Shown here in pieces: positions 46,865 to 55,949 of a stretch of DNA of 64,000 nucleotides. The notes beneath the pieces were generated by a model. The model searched no databases, had not been told where the DNA came from, and saw only the letters and a list, made by a program, of their open reading frames with translations. Within the stretch, counting starts at the first letter, position 1. Each line of letters begins with the position of its first letter. Origin of the DNA: Pseudomonadales bacterium (GTDB lineage: Bacteria > Pseudomonadota > Gammaproteobacteria > Pseudomonadales > Azotimanducaceae); the NCBI GenBank assembly GCA_029251375.1, contig JAQXDL010000022.1:310001-374000 (forward strand), in the 5' to 3' direction. The translations under genes and the position numbers were made by a program.

Positions 46865-48112
46865 TCAGTTCGGCAAAAGGCTCTCTAACCTAAGCTGATC
46901 CTCTATAGTTTCTCTTGCGCGAACCTCATGAAAGTGAGATCCATCCACCATGATCTCGGCAGCTCTGTTACGGCTATTGTAGTTTGAGCTCATAACAAAA
47001 CCGTAAGCGCCGGATGAATGAATCGCGACCCGATCGCCTTCGTTGAGTGATAGGTCGCGGCCTTTTGCGAGAAAATCGCCGGTCTCACAGACAGGACCAA
47101 CTAAATCATAGGTTCGCCTGGCGCCAGCAGACGGTTTTAGCAGCTCAACCTCTTGCCATGATTGGTACAGCGCTGGTCTTATCAAGTCGTTCATGGCGGC
47201 ATCAATAATTGCGAAGTCTTTTCCTTCATTATTTTTTGTGCCGATCACAGTCGACACTAATACACCTGCATTGGCGACAATGTAGCGTCCTGGTTCGAAC
47301 AGCAGTGTTTGCTTGCGATGTCCTAGCAATTGCAAAACCGAAGCAGCAAAGGTATCGAGGTTGATTGCTTGTTCGTCCTTATAGACGACGCCGATGCCGC
47401 CACCAAGGTCAATGTGTTCGAGCGTAATACCATCAGCTTCCAGAGAATCAACAAGCTCGATAATTTTCGTCATGGCCTCCAGAAAAGGCGCAAGTTCTGT
47501 AATTTGTGAACCTATATGACAATCGATACCGACAATCGAAATATGGGACATATTACTGGCCCGATCGTAAAGCGCTAATGCCTTGCTGGTTGAAACGCCA
47601 AATTTATTTTCCTTAAGCCCCGTTGAAATATACGGATGGGTGCCGGCATCGACATCCGGGTTTACCCGTATGGAGATAGGCGCTCGCTTATCCATGTCTT
47701 GAGCGATATTTTGGAGTTGTTCTAACTCGAATTCAGATTCAACGTTGAAGCATGCGATGCCTGCGCTAAGCGCTTCACGTAGTTCCCATGCTTGTTTTCC
47801 GACACCTGAGAAAACAATTCGATCGGCTTGGCCACCAGCACGCAGGACCCGCTGTAACTCTCCTCCGGATACAATATCGAAACTGGCCTGCAGTGAGGCG
47901 AGCAAACCTAGCACAGCAAGATTCGAATTTGCCTTTACTGCATAACAAATTCGGTGCTCGTGGCGCGAGAAAGCTGCACTAAATTGAGTATAAGCATCAA
48001 CAATGGCGGCTTTTGAGTAGACAAAGGTTGGGGTGCCATGCGTATTGGCGATCTCTGAAAGAGAGACATCCTCGGCATGCAGGTCGCCATCGCGATTTTC
48101 GAAATAATTCAT
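46865..48112 (-). CDS. lysA: Diaminopimelate decarboxylase
   Basis: PLP-dependent decarboxylation of meso-diaminopimelate to lysine. It has 415 residues. The PLP lysine is in CYAVKANSNLAVL (about residue 59), the phosphate-binding glycines in DLGGGIGV, and the active-site Cys in GPVCETGDFLA. Lies 9 bp after lptM and upstream of dapF, giving adjacent last steps of lysine synthesis. Confidence 0.97.
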   Translation of the reverse strand: MNYFENRDGDLHAEDVSLSEIANTHGTPTFVYSKAAIVDAYTQFSAAFSRHEHRICYAVKANSNLAVLGLLASLQASFDIVSGGELQRVLRAGGQADRIVFSGVGKQAWELREALSAGIACFNVESEFELEQLQNIAQDMDKRAPISIRVNPDVDAGTHPYISTGLKENKFGVSTSKALALYDRASNMSHISIVGIDCHIGSQITELAPFLEAMTKIIELVDSLEADGITLEHIDLGGGIGVVYKDEQAINLDTFAASVLQLLGHRKQTLLFEPGRYIVANAGVLVSTVIGTKNNEGKDFAIIDAAMNDLIRPALYQSWQEVELLKPSAGARRTYDLVGPVCETGDFLAKGRDLSLNEGDRVAIHSSGAYGFVMSSNYNSRNRAAEIMVDGSHFHEVRARETIEDQLRLESLLPN

Positions 48113-48121
48113 ATCAGTCGT

Positions 48122-48319
48122 CTAATTTTGTGGCGTGGGGATTGTCGATTTTTTCGACGAGCGATTTGAGGTCGTTTGCTGTACTTCTGTGGTTTCGCTC
48201 GTAGCCTGAACGTCAGTGACTATTTCAGACTCGGCTTTTACCTCGGGTAGGTATAGAGGGCCCTTCTGTCCGCAGGACGAAAGCAACAATGTGAGAAATG
48301 ACAGTGCGAGCAAACGCAT
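48122..48319 (-). CDS. lptM: LptM-family small lipoprotein
   Basis: Lipoprotein of 65 residues. Signal peptide with lipobox LLSSC (Cys16) followed by the invariant GQKGPLYLP, the signature of LptM/YifL, which helps LptD fold in the outer-membrane LPS translocon. The rest is a low-complexity tail. First gene of the leftward lptM-lysA-dapF-DUF484-xerC-yigB operon and divergent from cyaY, as in E. coli and Pseudomonas. Confidence 0.92.
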   Translation of the reverse strand: MRLLALSFLTLLLSSCGQKGPLYLPEVKAESEIVTDVQATSETTEVQQTTSNRSSKKSTIPTPQN

Positions 48320-48438
48320 TTTTCTGACCCTTTGTTTAAGCTGACCAGTATACTCGCTGTATTATTGGCGGGAAAGTCTATTGCGTGCAGGTTTGCTGCA
48401 TCGGTGGGTTGGTTACCCGGTTGTCAGGGAGTGAATAG

Positions 48439-48765
48439 GTGCAAGATTCGGAATTTTCTAAAATAGTGGATGAACTCGTTATCCAGCTTGAAGACGAGCT
48501 AGATGAGCTCGCCGAAGAGCACGGTATTGATCTTGATATAGATACATCCGGTGGGCTGCTGACGGTTGTTATGGAAAATGGGTCGACGATTGTCCTGAGT
48601 CGACAAATTTCAAATCAGGAAATTTGGGTGGCTGCTCGATCGGGTGGATACCATTGCGCATTTATCAACGGCGATTGGTTTTGTGGAACCTCATCTGAAA
48701 CATTATCGGCTCTGCTAGGAAGAGTATTTACTGAGCAGATAGGTTTGCCCGTGTCCTTGCTCTAA
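48439..48765 (+). CDS. cyaY: Iron-sulfur assembly protein CyaY (frataxin)
   Basis: Iron-binding regulator of the IscS desulfurase. It has 108 residues, starting at GTG 48439. The acidic first helix (EDELDELAEEHGIDLDIDTSGG) and the sheet with IVLSRQISNQEIWVAARSGGYHC match the family. Convergent with argH. Confidence 0.95.
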   Translation: MQDSEFSKIVDELVIQLEDELDELAEEHGIDLDIDTSGGLLTVVMENGSTIVLSRQISNQEIWVAARSGGYHCAFINGDWFCGTSSETLSALLGRVFTEQIGLPVSLL

Positions 48766-48831
48766 GATCAGTCGTCTAGCATTTTCTATGTTTGAACCTG
48801 TTCGTTAAGAACCTACCGCCTCAGACGAGCG

Positions 48832-50238
48832 TTAATGCTGTCGCTCTTCGATGCGTATTCGCGCGCGTGCGATGGCGGCTAGAACCTGGTCTGGATTTGT
48901 GCCGCCAATATGGTTTCTGGCTGCGACCGAACCCTCAAGCGTTAGCACTTCGTAAATATCCTGCTCAATGAGTTCGGAGCCGCTGCGAAGTTGTTCCAAG
49001 CTAAGTTCCGAGAGATCCTTGTTAATAGAGATTGCCATACCAACCAATTTGCCCACAACGTCGTGTGCATCCCGAAAAGGTAAGCCTCGTTTAACCAGAT
49101 AATCTGCTAAATCGGTAGCGGTTGCGTAGCCTTTCATTGCGGCGTTGCGCATATTGTCGCGCTTTGCTTCTATGGCAGGAATCATGTCTGCGAAGGCGCG
49201 GCTTGAGCCAATCAACGTGTCTACGACATCGAACAAGGGCTCTTTATCTTCCTGATTATCCTTGTTGTATGCCAAGGGCTGCGATTTCATCAAGGTAAGC
49301 AGCGTGAATAGGCTGCCGAACACTCTAGCGGATTTGCCTCGAACTAATTCCGGTACATCGGGGTTTTTCTTCTGCGGCATGATTGAAGAGCCGGTGCAGA
49401 AACGATCCGGTAGTTCGATGAAATCAAATTGAGAAGAAGACCAGAGAATTAATTCTTCAGCCCATCGAGAATAGTGCATCATCAACATGCTTGCGGCGGA
49501 ACAAAATTCGATCGCAAAGTCTCTGTCACTGACAGCATCTAGGGAGTTTTCTGCGACCCGATCAAAGCCGAGCAACTCCGCTGTTAGTTCCCGCTGAATC
49601 GGAAATGTTGTACCCGCTAACGCTGCAGCACCAAGTGGTAAAACATTAACCCTTTTACGACAATCGATGACGCGGTCAATATCCCGTTCGAGCATCTCAT
49701 TCCAGGCCATCAGGTGATGCCCGAAGGTAATGGGTTGAGCAACTTGCAGATGTGTAAACCCGGGCATGATGGTATGAGATTCTTGTTCTGCCAGACCAAT
49801 CAAGCCGGTTTGGAGCTTTGTCAGTAGCATTAATATTTGATCAATTTGCTCACGAAGGTAAAGTCGTATATCTGTTGCGACCTGATCGTTTCTCGAGCGT
49901 CCCGTATGGAGGGTTTTGCCGACATCACCGATCCGATCAGTGAGAGCCTTCTCTATGTTCATATGGACATCTTCGAGACTTACTGACCACTCAAAAGTCC
50001 CTGCGATGATCTCTGCCTCAATCTCTTTGAGGCCAGATATGATGAGTCCGACTTCATTGTTCGTTAGCACGCCTGCTTGTTCAAGCATGGTGGCATGGGC
50101 AATTGAGCCATTGATGTCGTGCCGCGCCATAATTTGATCAAAGCTAACCGAGGCGGTGAATTCCTCAACGAAAGCATCGGTAGCTTCAGTAAAACGACCA
50201 TCCCAAAGTTTCTTGTCACCTGTATCGTTCATTTTCAT
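48832..50238 (-). CDS. argH: Argininosuccinate lyase
   Basis: Last step of arginine synthesis: argininosuccinate to arginine and fumarate. It has about 468 residues. Motifs: [36 protein letters not shown], the catalytic loop [25 protein letters not shown]. Three in-frame ATGs exist (50265, 50238, 50232); 50238 or 50232 is favoured because GGATAGAG lies just upstream and the N-terminus is then of normal length. Divergent from algZ. Confidence 0.96.
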   Translation of the reverse strand: MKMNDTGDKKLWDGRFTEATDAFVEEFTASVSFDQIMARHDINGSIAHATMLEQAGVLTNNEVGLIISGLKEIEAEIIAGTFEWSVSLEDVHMNIEKALTDRIGDVGKTLHTGRSRNDQVATDIRLYLREQIDQILMLLTKLQTGLIGLAEQESHTIMPGFTHLQVAQPITFGHHLMAWNEMLERDIDRVIDCRKRVNVLPLGAAALAGTTFPIQRELTAELLGFDRVAENSLDAVSDRDFAIEFCSAASMLMMHYSRWAEELILWSSSQFDFIELPDRFCTGSSIMPQKKNPDVPELVRGKSARVFGSLFTLLTLMKSQPLAYNKDNQEDKEPLFDVVDTLIGSSRAFADMIPAIEAKRDNMRNAAMKGYATATDLADYLVKRGLPFRDAHDVVGKLVGMAISINKDLSELSLEQLRSGSELIEQDIYEVLTLEGSVAARNHIGGTNPDQVLAAIARARIRIEERQH

Positions 50239-50646
50239 CTCTATCCAAAAGTGGTGTTCTGCCATCTGCAGCTAACAGATTCTAAGGTTATCTATTTTGG
50301 CGCATTTTTTCTGGCCATTGTTTTCTGGCCATTGTTTTCGGGCCATCGTTTTTCAGCCATCGTTGTTACGGCAATCGCTATTACGGCCATAGGTACCGGC
50401 CTCAGGCTGCGACCTTAGAAAGTTGTATTCGAATAGTATAGCAGCATCATCTTGCTGCGGCTGCTTCGGTAATATTTTTAGTTTGGGACGTGGATTGATA
50501 AATAGTTTGTCTGGCAAACAACGATGTTCTTAGTGGCTAGTACTTGTCGAGTAAGTCAGGCGAGCCAAAGGGCATAGAATTTTTTGGTCGGTCTGGTTTC
50601 AGCTGTTTTTTCCTGTGTACATTCCATAACAGCATGGTTGCTTCAA
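50239..50646. other. Divergent intergenic region between argH and algZ
   Basis: About 400 bp without a gene. Contains a degenerate tandem repeat of about 14 bp (50305-50393). The algZ frame is open from a TTG at 50584. No confident promoter elements found for either gene. Confidence 0.5.
50305..50393. repeat. Degenerate ~14-bp tandem repeat, about 6 units
   Basis: Units such as TTTTCTGGCCATTG (50321-50334), TTTTCGGGCCATCG (50335-50348) and TTTTTCAGCCATCG (50349-50362), decaying to 15-16 bp units to the right. Lies about 70 bp beyond the argH start, in its upstream region. Confidence 0.75.
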
Positions 50647-51771
50647 ATGGACGTACTAAGATCGGATGCGGGTATAGGTTATTGTGATAGCATTAAATTA
50701 GCGCGACTAATAAAAAGGGTAGCAAGGCAATTGCGATCAGAGAAAGAACCAATCGTTGAAGAAGACTTTTTCCTGCCGGATTTGTGCCAAGCGCAAAGTA
50801 TTTTATTTCTGGTCTTGGTAACCGAGTTACTCGTACTTGTGCTTGTCTTGAGTCAATCACGTCTGATCGATTTTAGTTGGGTAGCCTTTGGGCTGACTTC
50901 CTTGTTTATCCAGTGGACCGTTTTGTCATCCGCGGGTGTGCTATGTAATTTCCGACCTATTTTGATGAGGCTTTCTGTACCCATGGCGACGATAGCCGGG
51001 TATGTGCTAATCCTATCGTTAACGCTGTTATTTAGTTTGGTGGCGACATGGGTTTCAAACAATGACTATAGTCAGTGGGGTTTTGTCGAGCTGGGCGATA
51101 TTGGCCGGAATATAATCGTTGCGGCGGTGATGACGGGGATCGCATTTAGATACTTTTTTTTGCAGCACCAACTAAGGCAAAAGGAACAAGCCGAATTGAA
51201 TTCCAGAATTCAGGCTTTACAGTCCAGAATACGGCCGCATTTTCTCTTTAACTCCATGAATATCATCGCCAGTCTCATTAGCATTGATCCGGAAACGGCT
51301 GAGGAGGTTGTTGAGGACCTATCGATGTTATTTCGCGCCTCATTGAATGATTCAACCGACAAACCTGTGTTGCTTAGCGAGGAGCTCAGTTTGTGTGACA
51401 AATACGTTCATATTGAGGGTTTGCGTTTAGATGATCGACTTGATGTTGACTGGCAGATTGACGTAGACCCGAACAGTGTAAGAATACCCCTTCTGACGCT
51501 GCAGCCTCTGTTAGAAAATGCGATCTACCATGGTATTCAACCGTTACCCGAGGGCGGAACAGTGTTGGTTCGTGTGCGGCAAGAGGCTAACTGTCTTGTT
51601 GCCTCTATTTCTAATCCTGTCGCCGCGTCGGTTCAAATTCATAGTTCGGGTAATCAAATGGCGCTCGACAACATACGCAGTCGCTTGGAAGCAATTTATG
51701 GCGCCCAAGCAAAATTAACAACAGAATCCGACGAAGCCAGCTTCTGTACAACAATCAGCTATCCTTTGTGA
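50647..51771 (+). CDS. algZ: LytS/AlgZ-type sensor histidine kinase
   Basis: Membrane sensor kinase, partner of AlgR. It has 374 residues from ATG 50647 (start uncertain; TTG 50584 would add 21 residues, and neither has a clear ribosome site). FFLPDLC near residue 42 matches Pseudomonas AlgZ/FimS. Four predicted membrane helices lie between about 50 and 170. His-kinase box: RIRPHFLFNSMNIIASLI with His198; N-box LQPLLENAIYHGIQ; a C-terminal glycine region with DNIRSRLEAIYG. The PF06580 family often lacks canonical G-boxes. In Pseudomonas this pair controls type IV pili and alginate. Confidence 0.9.
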   Translation: MDVLRSDAGIGYCDSIKLARLIKRVARQLRSEKEPIVEEDFFLPDLCQAQSILFLVLVTELLVLVLVLSQSRLIDFSWVAFGLTSLFIQWTVLSSAGVLCNFRPILMRLSVPMATIAGYVLILSLTLLFSLVATWVSNNDYSQWGFVELGDIGRNIIVAAVMTGIAFRYFFLQHQLRQKEQAELNSRIQALQSRIRPHFLFNSMNIIASLISIDPETAEEVVEDLSMLFRASLNDSTDKPVLLSEELSLCDKYVHIEGLRLDDRLDVDWQIDVDPNSVRIPLLTLQPLLENAIYHGIQPLPEGGTVLVRVRQEANCLVASISNPVAASVQIHSSGNQMALDNIRSRLEAIYGAQAKLTTESDEASFCTTISYPL

Positions 51772-51789
51772 TCGAGTCAAAAGTCTTGT

Positions 51790-51811
51790 AAGTGTGATGT
51801 CGGTCACACTT
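51790..51811. promoter_or_regulatory. CRP/Vfr-like palindrome upstream of algR
   Basis: Perfect 8-bp arms AAGTGTGA and TCACACTT around TGTCGG. Contains TGTGA-N6-TCACA, the CRP consensus core. It lies 166 bp before algR and just after algZ. It could instead be a hairpin terminator for algZ, though the T-tract starts only 4 nt further on and is short. Confidence 0.55.
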
Positions 51812-51976
51812 CAGGTTTTTATTTTCAGCTTACCGTTCAGTTTTGTGCGGTATGTCGCAGTTTTGTTGCAGAAAGGGAGTAGTTTCAACATCACTGGGAT
51901 TGCTGCCGCTTGGATAAAACATCAACAATGTTGTCCAAGACAATAAGTAACCCTCAAACATGCAGAGGAACATCAA

Positions 51977-52714
51977 ATGAGAGTGCTGGTCGTTGATGAT
52001 GAGAAATTAGCACGGGAGCGGATTGTTCGTATGGTCGGAACAATGGACGCGTATGAAGTTGTTGGGGAGGCCTCATCTGGGGATGAAGCCGTCCAAAAGT
52101 CAATAGACTTAGAGCCGGATATTGTTCTGTTAGACATTCGCATGCCAGGTACGGACGGCATTGATGCGGGACACCAATTAGCTGAGTTATCAGCGCCGCC
52201 AGCGGTTATTTATTGCACCGCTTTTAGTGAGCACGCAATTGAAGCGATTGATACGAATGCTTCAGGGTATCTTCTGAAACCCGTAAGGCGCGAAGCACTT
52301 TACGACTCTCTAGGTAAAGTTGGCAGGACAAATAAACTGCAAGCGCTGGCAATCAGTGGCGAAGAATCGCCAAAGCAACGTAAGAGAACGCATATTAGTG
52401 CTAAGACGCGTCGCGGCATCGAACTAATTCCTCTCTCGGAGGTTAGATTTTTTCAGGCCGATCACAAATACGTCACCGTTCGCCACGAAGGCGGTGAGGT
52501 GCTCATTGATGACACGCTTCGAGATTTAGAGGATGAATTCGGCGATCGAGTCGTTCGCATTCACCGTAACGCGCTTGTTTTGATGGATCATCTTGATGGT
52601 TTAGAACGCGATACGCGTGGTCACTATCGTGTTCGAATGCGCGGTGTGGAAGACAAACTTGATGTAAGCAGGCGCCATGTTTCGGGCCTGCGTAGACTGA
52701 TACAAAGTTTGTAG
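51977..52714 (+). CDS. algR: LytTR-family response regulator AlgR
   Basis: DNA-binding response regulator of 245 residues. The receiver domain (about 1-120) has acidic Asp7-Asp8, phospho-acceptor Asp53 in LLDIRMPG and Lys in YLLKPVRREAL. The LytTR DNA-binding domain (about 140-245) shows LIPLSEVRFFQADHKYVTVRHEGGE and FVRIHRNALV-like VVRIHRNALV. A 205-bp gap separates it from algZ, so it may have its own promoter; the CRP-like site lies in that gap. Followed by a terminator before hemC. Confidence 0.94.
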   Translation: MRVLVVDDEKLARERIVRMVGTMDAYEVVGEASSGDEAVQKSIDLEPDIVLLDIRMPGTDGIDAGHQLAELSAPPAVIYCTAFSEHAIEAIDTNASGYLLKPVRREALYDSLGKVGRTNKLQALAISGEESPKQRKRTHISAKTRRGIELIPLSEVRFFQADHKYVTVRHEGGEVLIDDTLRDLEDEFGDRVVRIHRNALVLMDHLDGLERDTRGHYRVRMRGVEDKLDVSRRHVSGLRRLIQSL

Positions 52715-52823
52715 CCGAAGTGTTTCGGACACTGCAGGAGAATTAAGCTTGAACGCAAAACCTATAGATGAGTCGCGAAGCATAAATTCCGTAGTGTGAT
52801 TTATGTGCGCGGGCTTAAGTTTA

Positions 52824-52851
52824 AAAAGGCGGCTATAATGCCGCCTTTTTA
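52824..52851. terminator. Terminator between algR and hemC with a -10 box in its loop
   Basis: Perfect 11-bp stem (52824-52834 with 52841-52851), A-rich left arm and T-rich right arm; the 6-nt loop is exactly TATAAT. It lies 14 bp before hemC, so the loop may double as the hemC -10 element. Confidence 0.85.
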
Positions 52852-52865
52852 ATGTGTAAAAGAAA

Positions 52866-53780
52866 ATGACAGGTCGAATCAGGATAGCTACGCGAGAAAG
52901 CAAGTTAGCGATGTGGCAAGCAAATTATGTCAAGAGCGCGCTGCAGGTTGCTCATCCGCAAATTGTCGTCGAAATCATCGGTATGACGACCGAGGGTGAT
53001 CGTAATAAAGTTTCTCCGCTCAGCCAGATTGGCGGTAAAGGTGTTTTTGTAAAGGAGCTTGAGGTTGCTTTGCTTGAAAACCGAGCGGATATTGCCGTCC
53101 ACTCCATGAAAGATGTTCCGTCGGTATTGCCGACTGGCTTGAGTATTGAGGCGATCTGTCAGCGCGAAGATCCGCGGGATGCGTTGGTCAGCAATAGCTA
53201 TACTTCACTCAGCGATCTTCCTGCGGGTTCAAAAATTGGCTCATCAAGCCTCCGTAGACGATTGCAGCTCAAGCTGCAGAGACCTGACCTTGAATATATT
53301 GAGTTACGTGGCAATGTCGGCACGCGGTTAGAACGCCTTGATAAAGGTGACTTTGATGCCATTATTCTTGCCACAGCGGGATTGATTAGGCTTGGTTTAA
53401 GCGAGCGTATTACCGAGAGGATAGATCCATTGGTGAGTATTCCTGCTGCGGGTCAAGGCGCAGTTGGCATTGAATGCCGTAGTGATGATAGAGACGTCAT
53501 TGAGATTCTTAAGGTCATCAACCACCAGCAAACCTTTGATGAGGTGACCTGTGAGCGTCGAGTTTCAAGTGGTTTAGGTGCTACTTGTAATCTGCCTATT
53601 GCAGCGTTTGCCGAACTATTCGGAGAAAACATCAGACTGTCGACGTACGTCAGTAACAATTCTGGCGAGCGAATAATTAAACTTAATGGTGAAAGCCCTC
53701 GTGAGGAAGCGATTGTGCTTGCGGATAGACTAACGCAAGAAATGATTGCAAAGGGTGCCAACGAAATCATCGCATCCTAA
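52866..53780 (+). CDS. hemC: Porphobilinogen deaminase (hydroxymethylbilane synthase)
   Basis: Polymerises four porphobilinogens into hydroxymethylbilane in heme synthesis. It has 304 residues. The dipyrromethane cofactor cysteine is Cys241 in GLGATCNLPIA; catalytic Asp83 is in VHSMKDVP; substrate arginines lie in SSSLRRR. Feeds HemD, whose gene starts 6 bp later. hemB, which makes its substrate, is at 60-61 kb. Confidence 0.97.
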   Translation: MTGRIRIATRESKLAMWQANYVKSALQVAHPQIVVEIIGMTTEGDRNKVSPLSQIGGKGVFVKELEVALLENRADIAVHSMKDVPSVLPTGLSIEAICQREDPRDALVSNSYTSLSDLPAGSKIGSSSLRRRLQLKLQRPDLEYIELRGNVGTRLERLDKGDFDAIILATAGLIRLGLSERITERIDPLVSIPAAGQGAVGIECRSDDRDVIEILKVINHQQTFDEVTCERRVSSGLGATCNLPIAAFAELFGENIRLSTYVSNNSGERIIKLNGESPREEAIVLADRLTQEMIAKGANEIIAS

Positions 53781-53786
53781 TCCTTT

Positions 53787-54527
53787 ATGAACACAGAGGC
53801 GCCAAGAGTACTTTTAACCCGCGATGATGCTGCAAATGCAGAATTTAGCGCTGCTTTGGCGTCCGTAAAAGTTGACCCGATAAGCCGTCCTCTCTGGACT
53901 TACGAGGCGACTTCCCTTAATGCTGCGGATCGCGACATTGTGGCCTGCCTTGATCGTTATGATCACGTTATCGCGATAAGTCAAAATGCGGTTCGATATG
54001 GTGTCGCGACACTATCTGACTACTGGCCACAATGGCCGATCTCGATACATTGGTATGCGGTTGGACCGACAACAGGCAATGCTCTTCGAAGCTTCGACAT
54101 TGAGCCCATCATTCCCTTAAATGCCAGTTCTGAAGGACTACTTGCGCTTCCGCAACTTCAGGTTCCGGGAAGTGGGCGTGTGCTCATACTGCGAGGTCAA
54201 GAAGGGCGTGAGCTTCTTAAGCAAAGTCTTGTCGATAGGGGTTTCTCCGTCGATTATCTCGAGGTCTATCGAGGTAATGTAGTAGATTACGTTAAAGGCG
54301 CAATTGGTCAAGATTTGGGAGCGCACGCTTTCGCGATGCTCTATAGCGGCCAAGCGATTAGTAGGCTTGCTGAACTTTTGGATTCCAAAACCGATTTGAC
54401 TGTTATCGTTCCATCCGCAAGACTGAACATGATGGCGCTTGAGTTGGGTTTCACGATAGCCATCACAGCGTCGGACCAGGGGCAGGCATCGATGATCTCG
54501 GCGCTGGCATTAGCGCTGCAGACCTAG
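53787..54527 (+). CDS. hemD: Uroporphyrinogen-III synthase
   Basis: Cyclises hydroxymethylbilane with D-ring inversion. It has 246 residues. The family is poorly conserved; seen are VLLTRDDAANAEFSAAL, an AISQNAVRYGV segment, AVGPTTGNALRSF, the VLILRGQEGRELLKQSLVDRGFSVDYLEVYR stretch and ALLYSGQAI-like FAMLYSGQAI. Context hemC-hemD-hemX-hemY settles the call. Confidence 0.93.
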   Translation: MNTEAPRVLLTRDDAANAEFSAALASVKVDPISRPLWTYEATSLNAADRDIVACLDRYDHVIAISQNAVRYGVATLSDYWPQWPISIHWYAVGPTTGNALRSFDIEPIIPLNASSEGLLALPQLQVPGSGRVLILRGQEGRELLKQSLVDRGFSVDYLEVYRGNVVDYVKGAIGQDLGAHAFAMLYSGQAISRLAELLDSKTDLTVIVPSARLNMMALELGFTIAITASDQGQASMISALALALQT

Positions 54528-54587
54528 CCTAAGGCTTAGAGCTGAACTGTAACCGCTTGCAATGATTAGATTGAGTGATTGGATAAT

Positions 54588-55949
54588 ATGTCTGACAAAA
54601 CTGATGAACTATCGGTACAACTAAATGAAGCAGTTGAACGACTAGAAGGCGAAACCGCCAGCGCTGAAAAACCTGATGCGCAGCAAAGTGGTCGACAAAA
54701 AAGCCGCTCTGAAGCAGAAGCTTCGAATTCTAAAACGGGATCCTCTGCTGGATCGACAGCCAGAGCCTCCGCTGAAAAAAGCCGTCAGCCGGGCAATAAG
54801 CCTTCCAGCAAACCAAGTAACGCGGGCATAGTCATTAGTCTTTTGGTTGGTTTCATTGCAATAGGCATCGCCAGTTTTGGTGCCTTTACAGCTCTACAAA
54901 TCCAATCGTCGAACGACTCTAGCTCATCTGAGTACTCGTTGAATGCTGATGCGACGCAAGCACAATTGGCGCAAGTGCGTGACGAGATGGCCAGACTTGA
55001 AAAATCGACCGGGTCGAAAATCGCCTCATTGGGCCGAAGTTCCTCTGATGATGAGCAGGCACGTTCACAGCTAATCTCCCAACTTGAACAGAAAATTGAA
55101 GCGTCGACTAGTCAATTGAAAAACACAATTGGTACCTCAAGTGAAGATTGGCTAGTCGCAGAGGCTGAGTACCTAATCCGACTTGCTAACCAAAAAGTGC
55201 TGATGGAAGCCGATGCTAAAAGTGCTGAGGCTTTGTTGGTCGCGGCTGACGAAATTATTGCGAATGCTCAGGGTATTGTTGCTTTCGATTTACGTAGGGC
55301 TATTGCCGAAGATGTGGCGAAACTTAGAGGCGTTGCTGCGCTTGATGTCGAGGGTATTTTTGTCACGATCGGCGCATTGGTTAAACAAGTGGATGACCTG
55401 CAGCAGCGACAACTTCAGTTTAGCGCGATGCCACAGGATCAGGGCGGGCAGGTTGAGGCATCGACAGATTTTCTATCGCGGATAGAATTTTTGCTAAGTA
55501 AGATTGCTCATAAGTTGAGCAACTTAGTTGACTACCGAAATGATGGAGAGGTGATTACACCCATTCTTCCGCCTGAAGAGGAATATTATCTGAGACAGAA
55601 TCTAACAATGACATTGAGGCTGGCTCAGTTAGGTTTATTACGTAGCAATCAGCAAATATATCAAGATAGCCTAAATGACGCGAAAGGCTGGGTTGAGAAA
55701 TATTTCGATGCTGGCAAATCGACATCAAAGTCGATGGTTCGGACGATAGAGAAGCTAAGCCAGATAAGCGTAAAACAAGATATGCCAGACGTAAGCGGCT
55801 CACTTCGGGAAATTAAGCGTTTGATGGTCGGTTTTTACGGGGCTAGCCCGCGTCAAGTCGGCGACTTTGAAGAGCCAACGTTAGAACCTTCGATAACAGC
55901 GGAGCCAATAATAGAAGAGCCAGTAACAGAAATGGAGCCAATTCAATGA
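54588..55949 (+). CDS. hemX: HemX-family membrane protein
   Basis: Protein of 453 residues from ATG 54588 (a TTG 9 bp upstream is in frame). A Ser/Ala/Lys-rich cytoplasmic segment (about 1-78) precedes one membrane helix (about 80-103), then a coiled-coil region (about 115-170) and a periplasmic domain with DWLVAEAEYLIRLANQKVLME and FDLRRAIAEDVAKLRG. Often annotated as uroporphyrinogen III methyltransferase, but no SAM-binding methyltransferase motif is visible. The true function is unclear. Overlaps hemY by 4 bp. Confidence 0.9.
   Translation: MSDKTDELSVQLNEAVERLEGETASAEKPDAQQSGRQKSRSEAEASNSKTGSSAGSTARASAEKSRQPGNKPSSKPSNAGIVISLLVGFIAIGIASFGAFTALQIQSSNDSSSSEYSLNADATQAQLAQVRDEMARLEKSTGSKIASLGRSSSDDEQARSQLISQLEQKIEASTSQLKNTIGTSSEDWLVAEAEYLIRLANQKVLMEADAKSAEALLVAADEIIANAQGIVAFDLRRAIAEDVAKLRGVAALDVEGIFVTIGALVKQVDDLQQRQLQFSAMPQDQGGQVEASTDFLSRIEFLLSKIAHKLSNLVDYRNDGEVITPILPPEEEYYLRQNLTMTLRLAQLGLLRSNQQIYQDSLNDAKGWVEKYFDAGKSTSKSMVRTIEKLSQISVKQDMPDVSGSLREIKRLMVGFYGASPRQVGDFEEPTLEPSITAEPIIEEPVTEMEPIQ

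Noticed and set aside
54588-55949. hemX as uroporphyrinogen-III methyltransferase
   Set aside because: No SAM-binding methyltransferase signature is visible.
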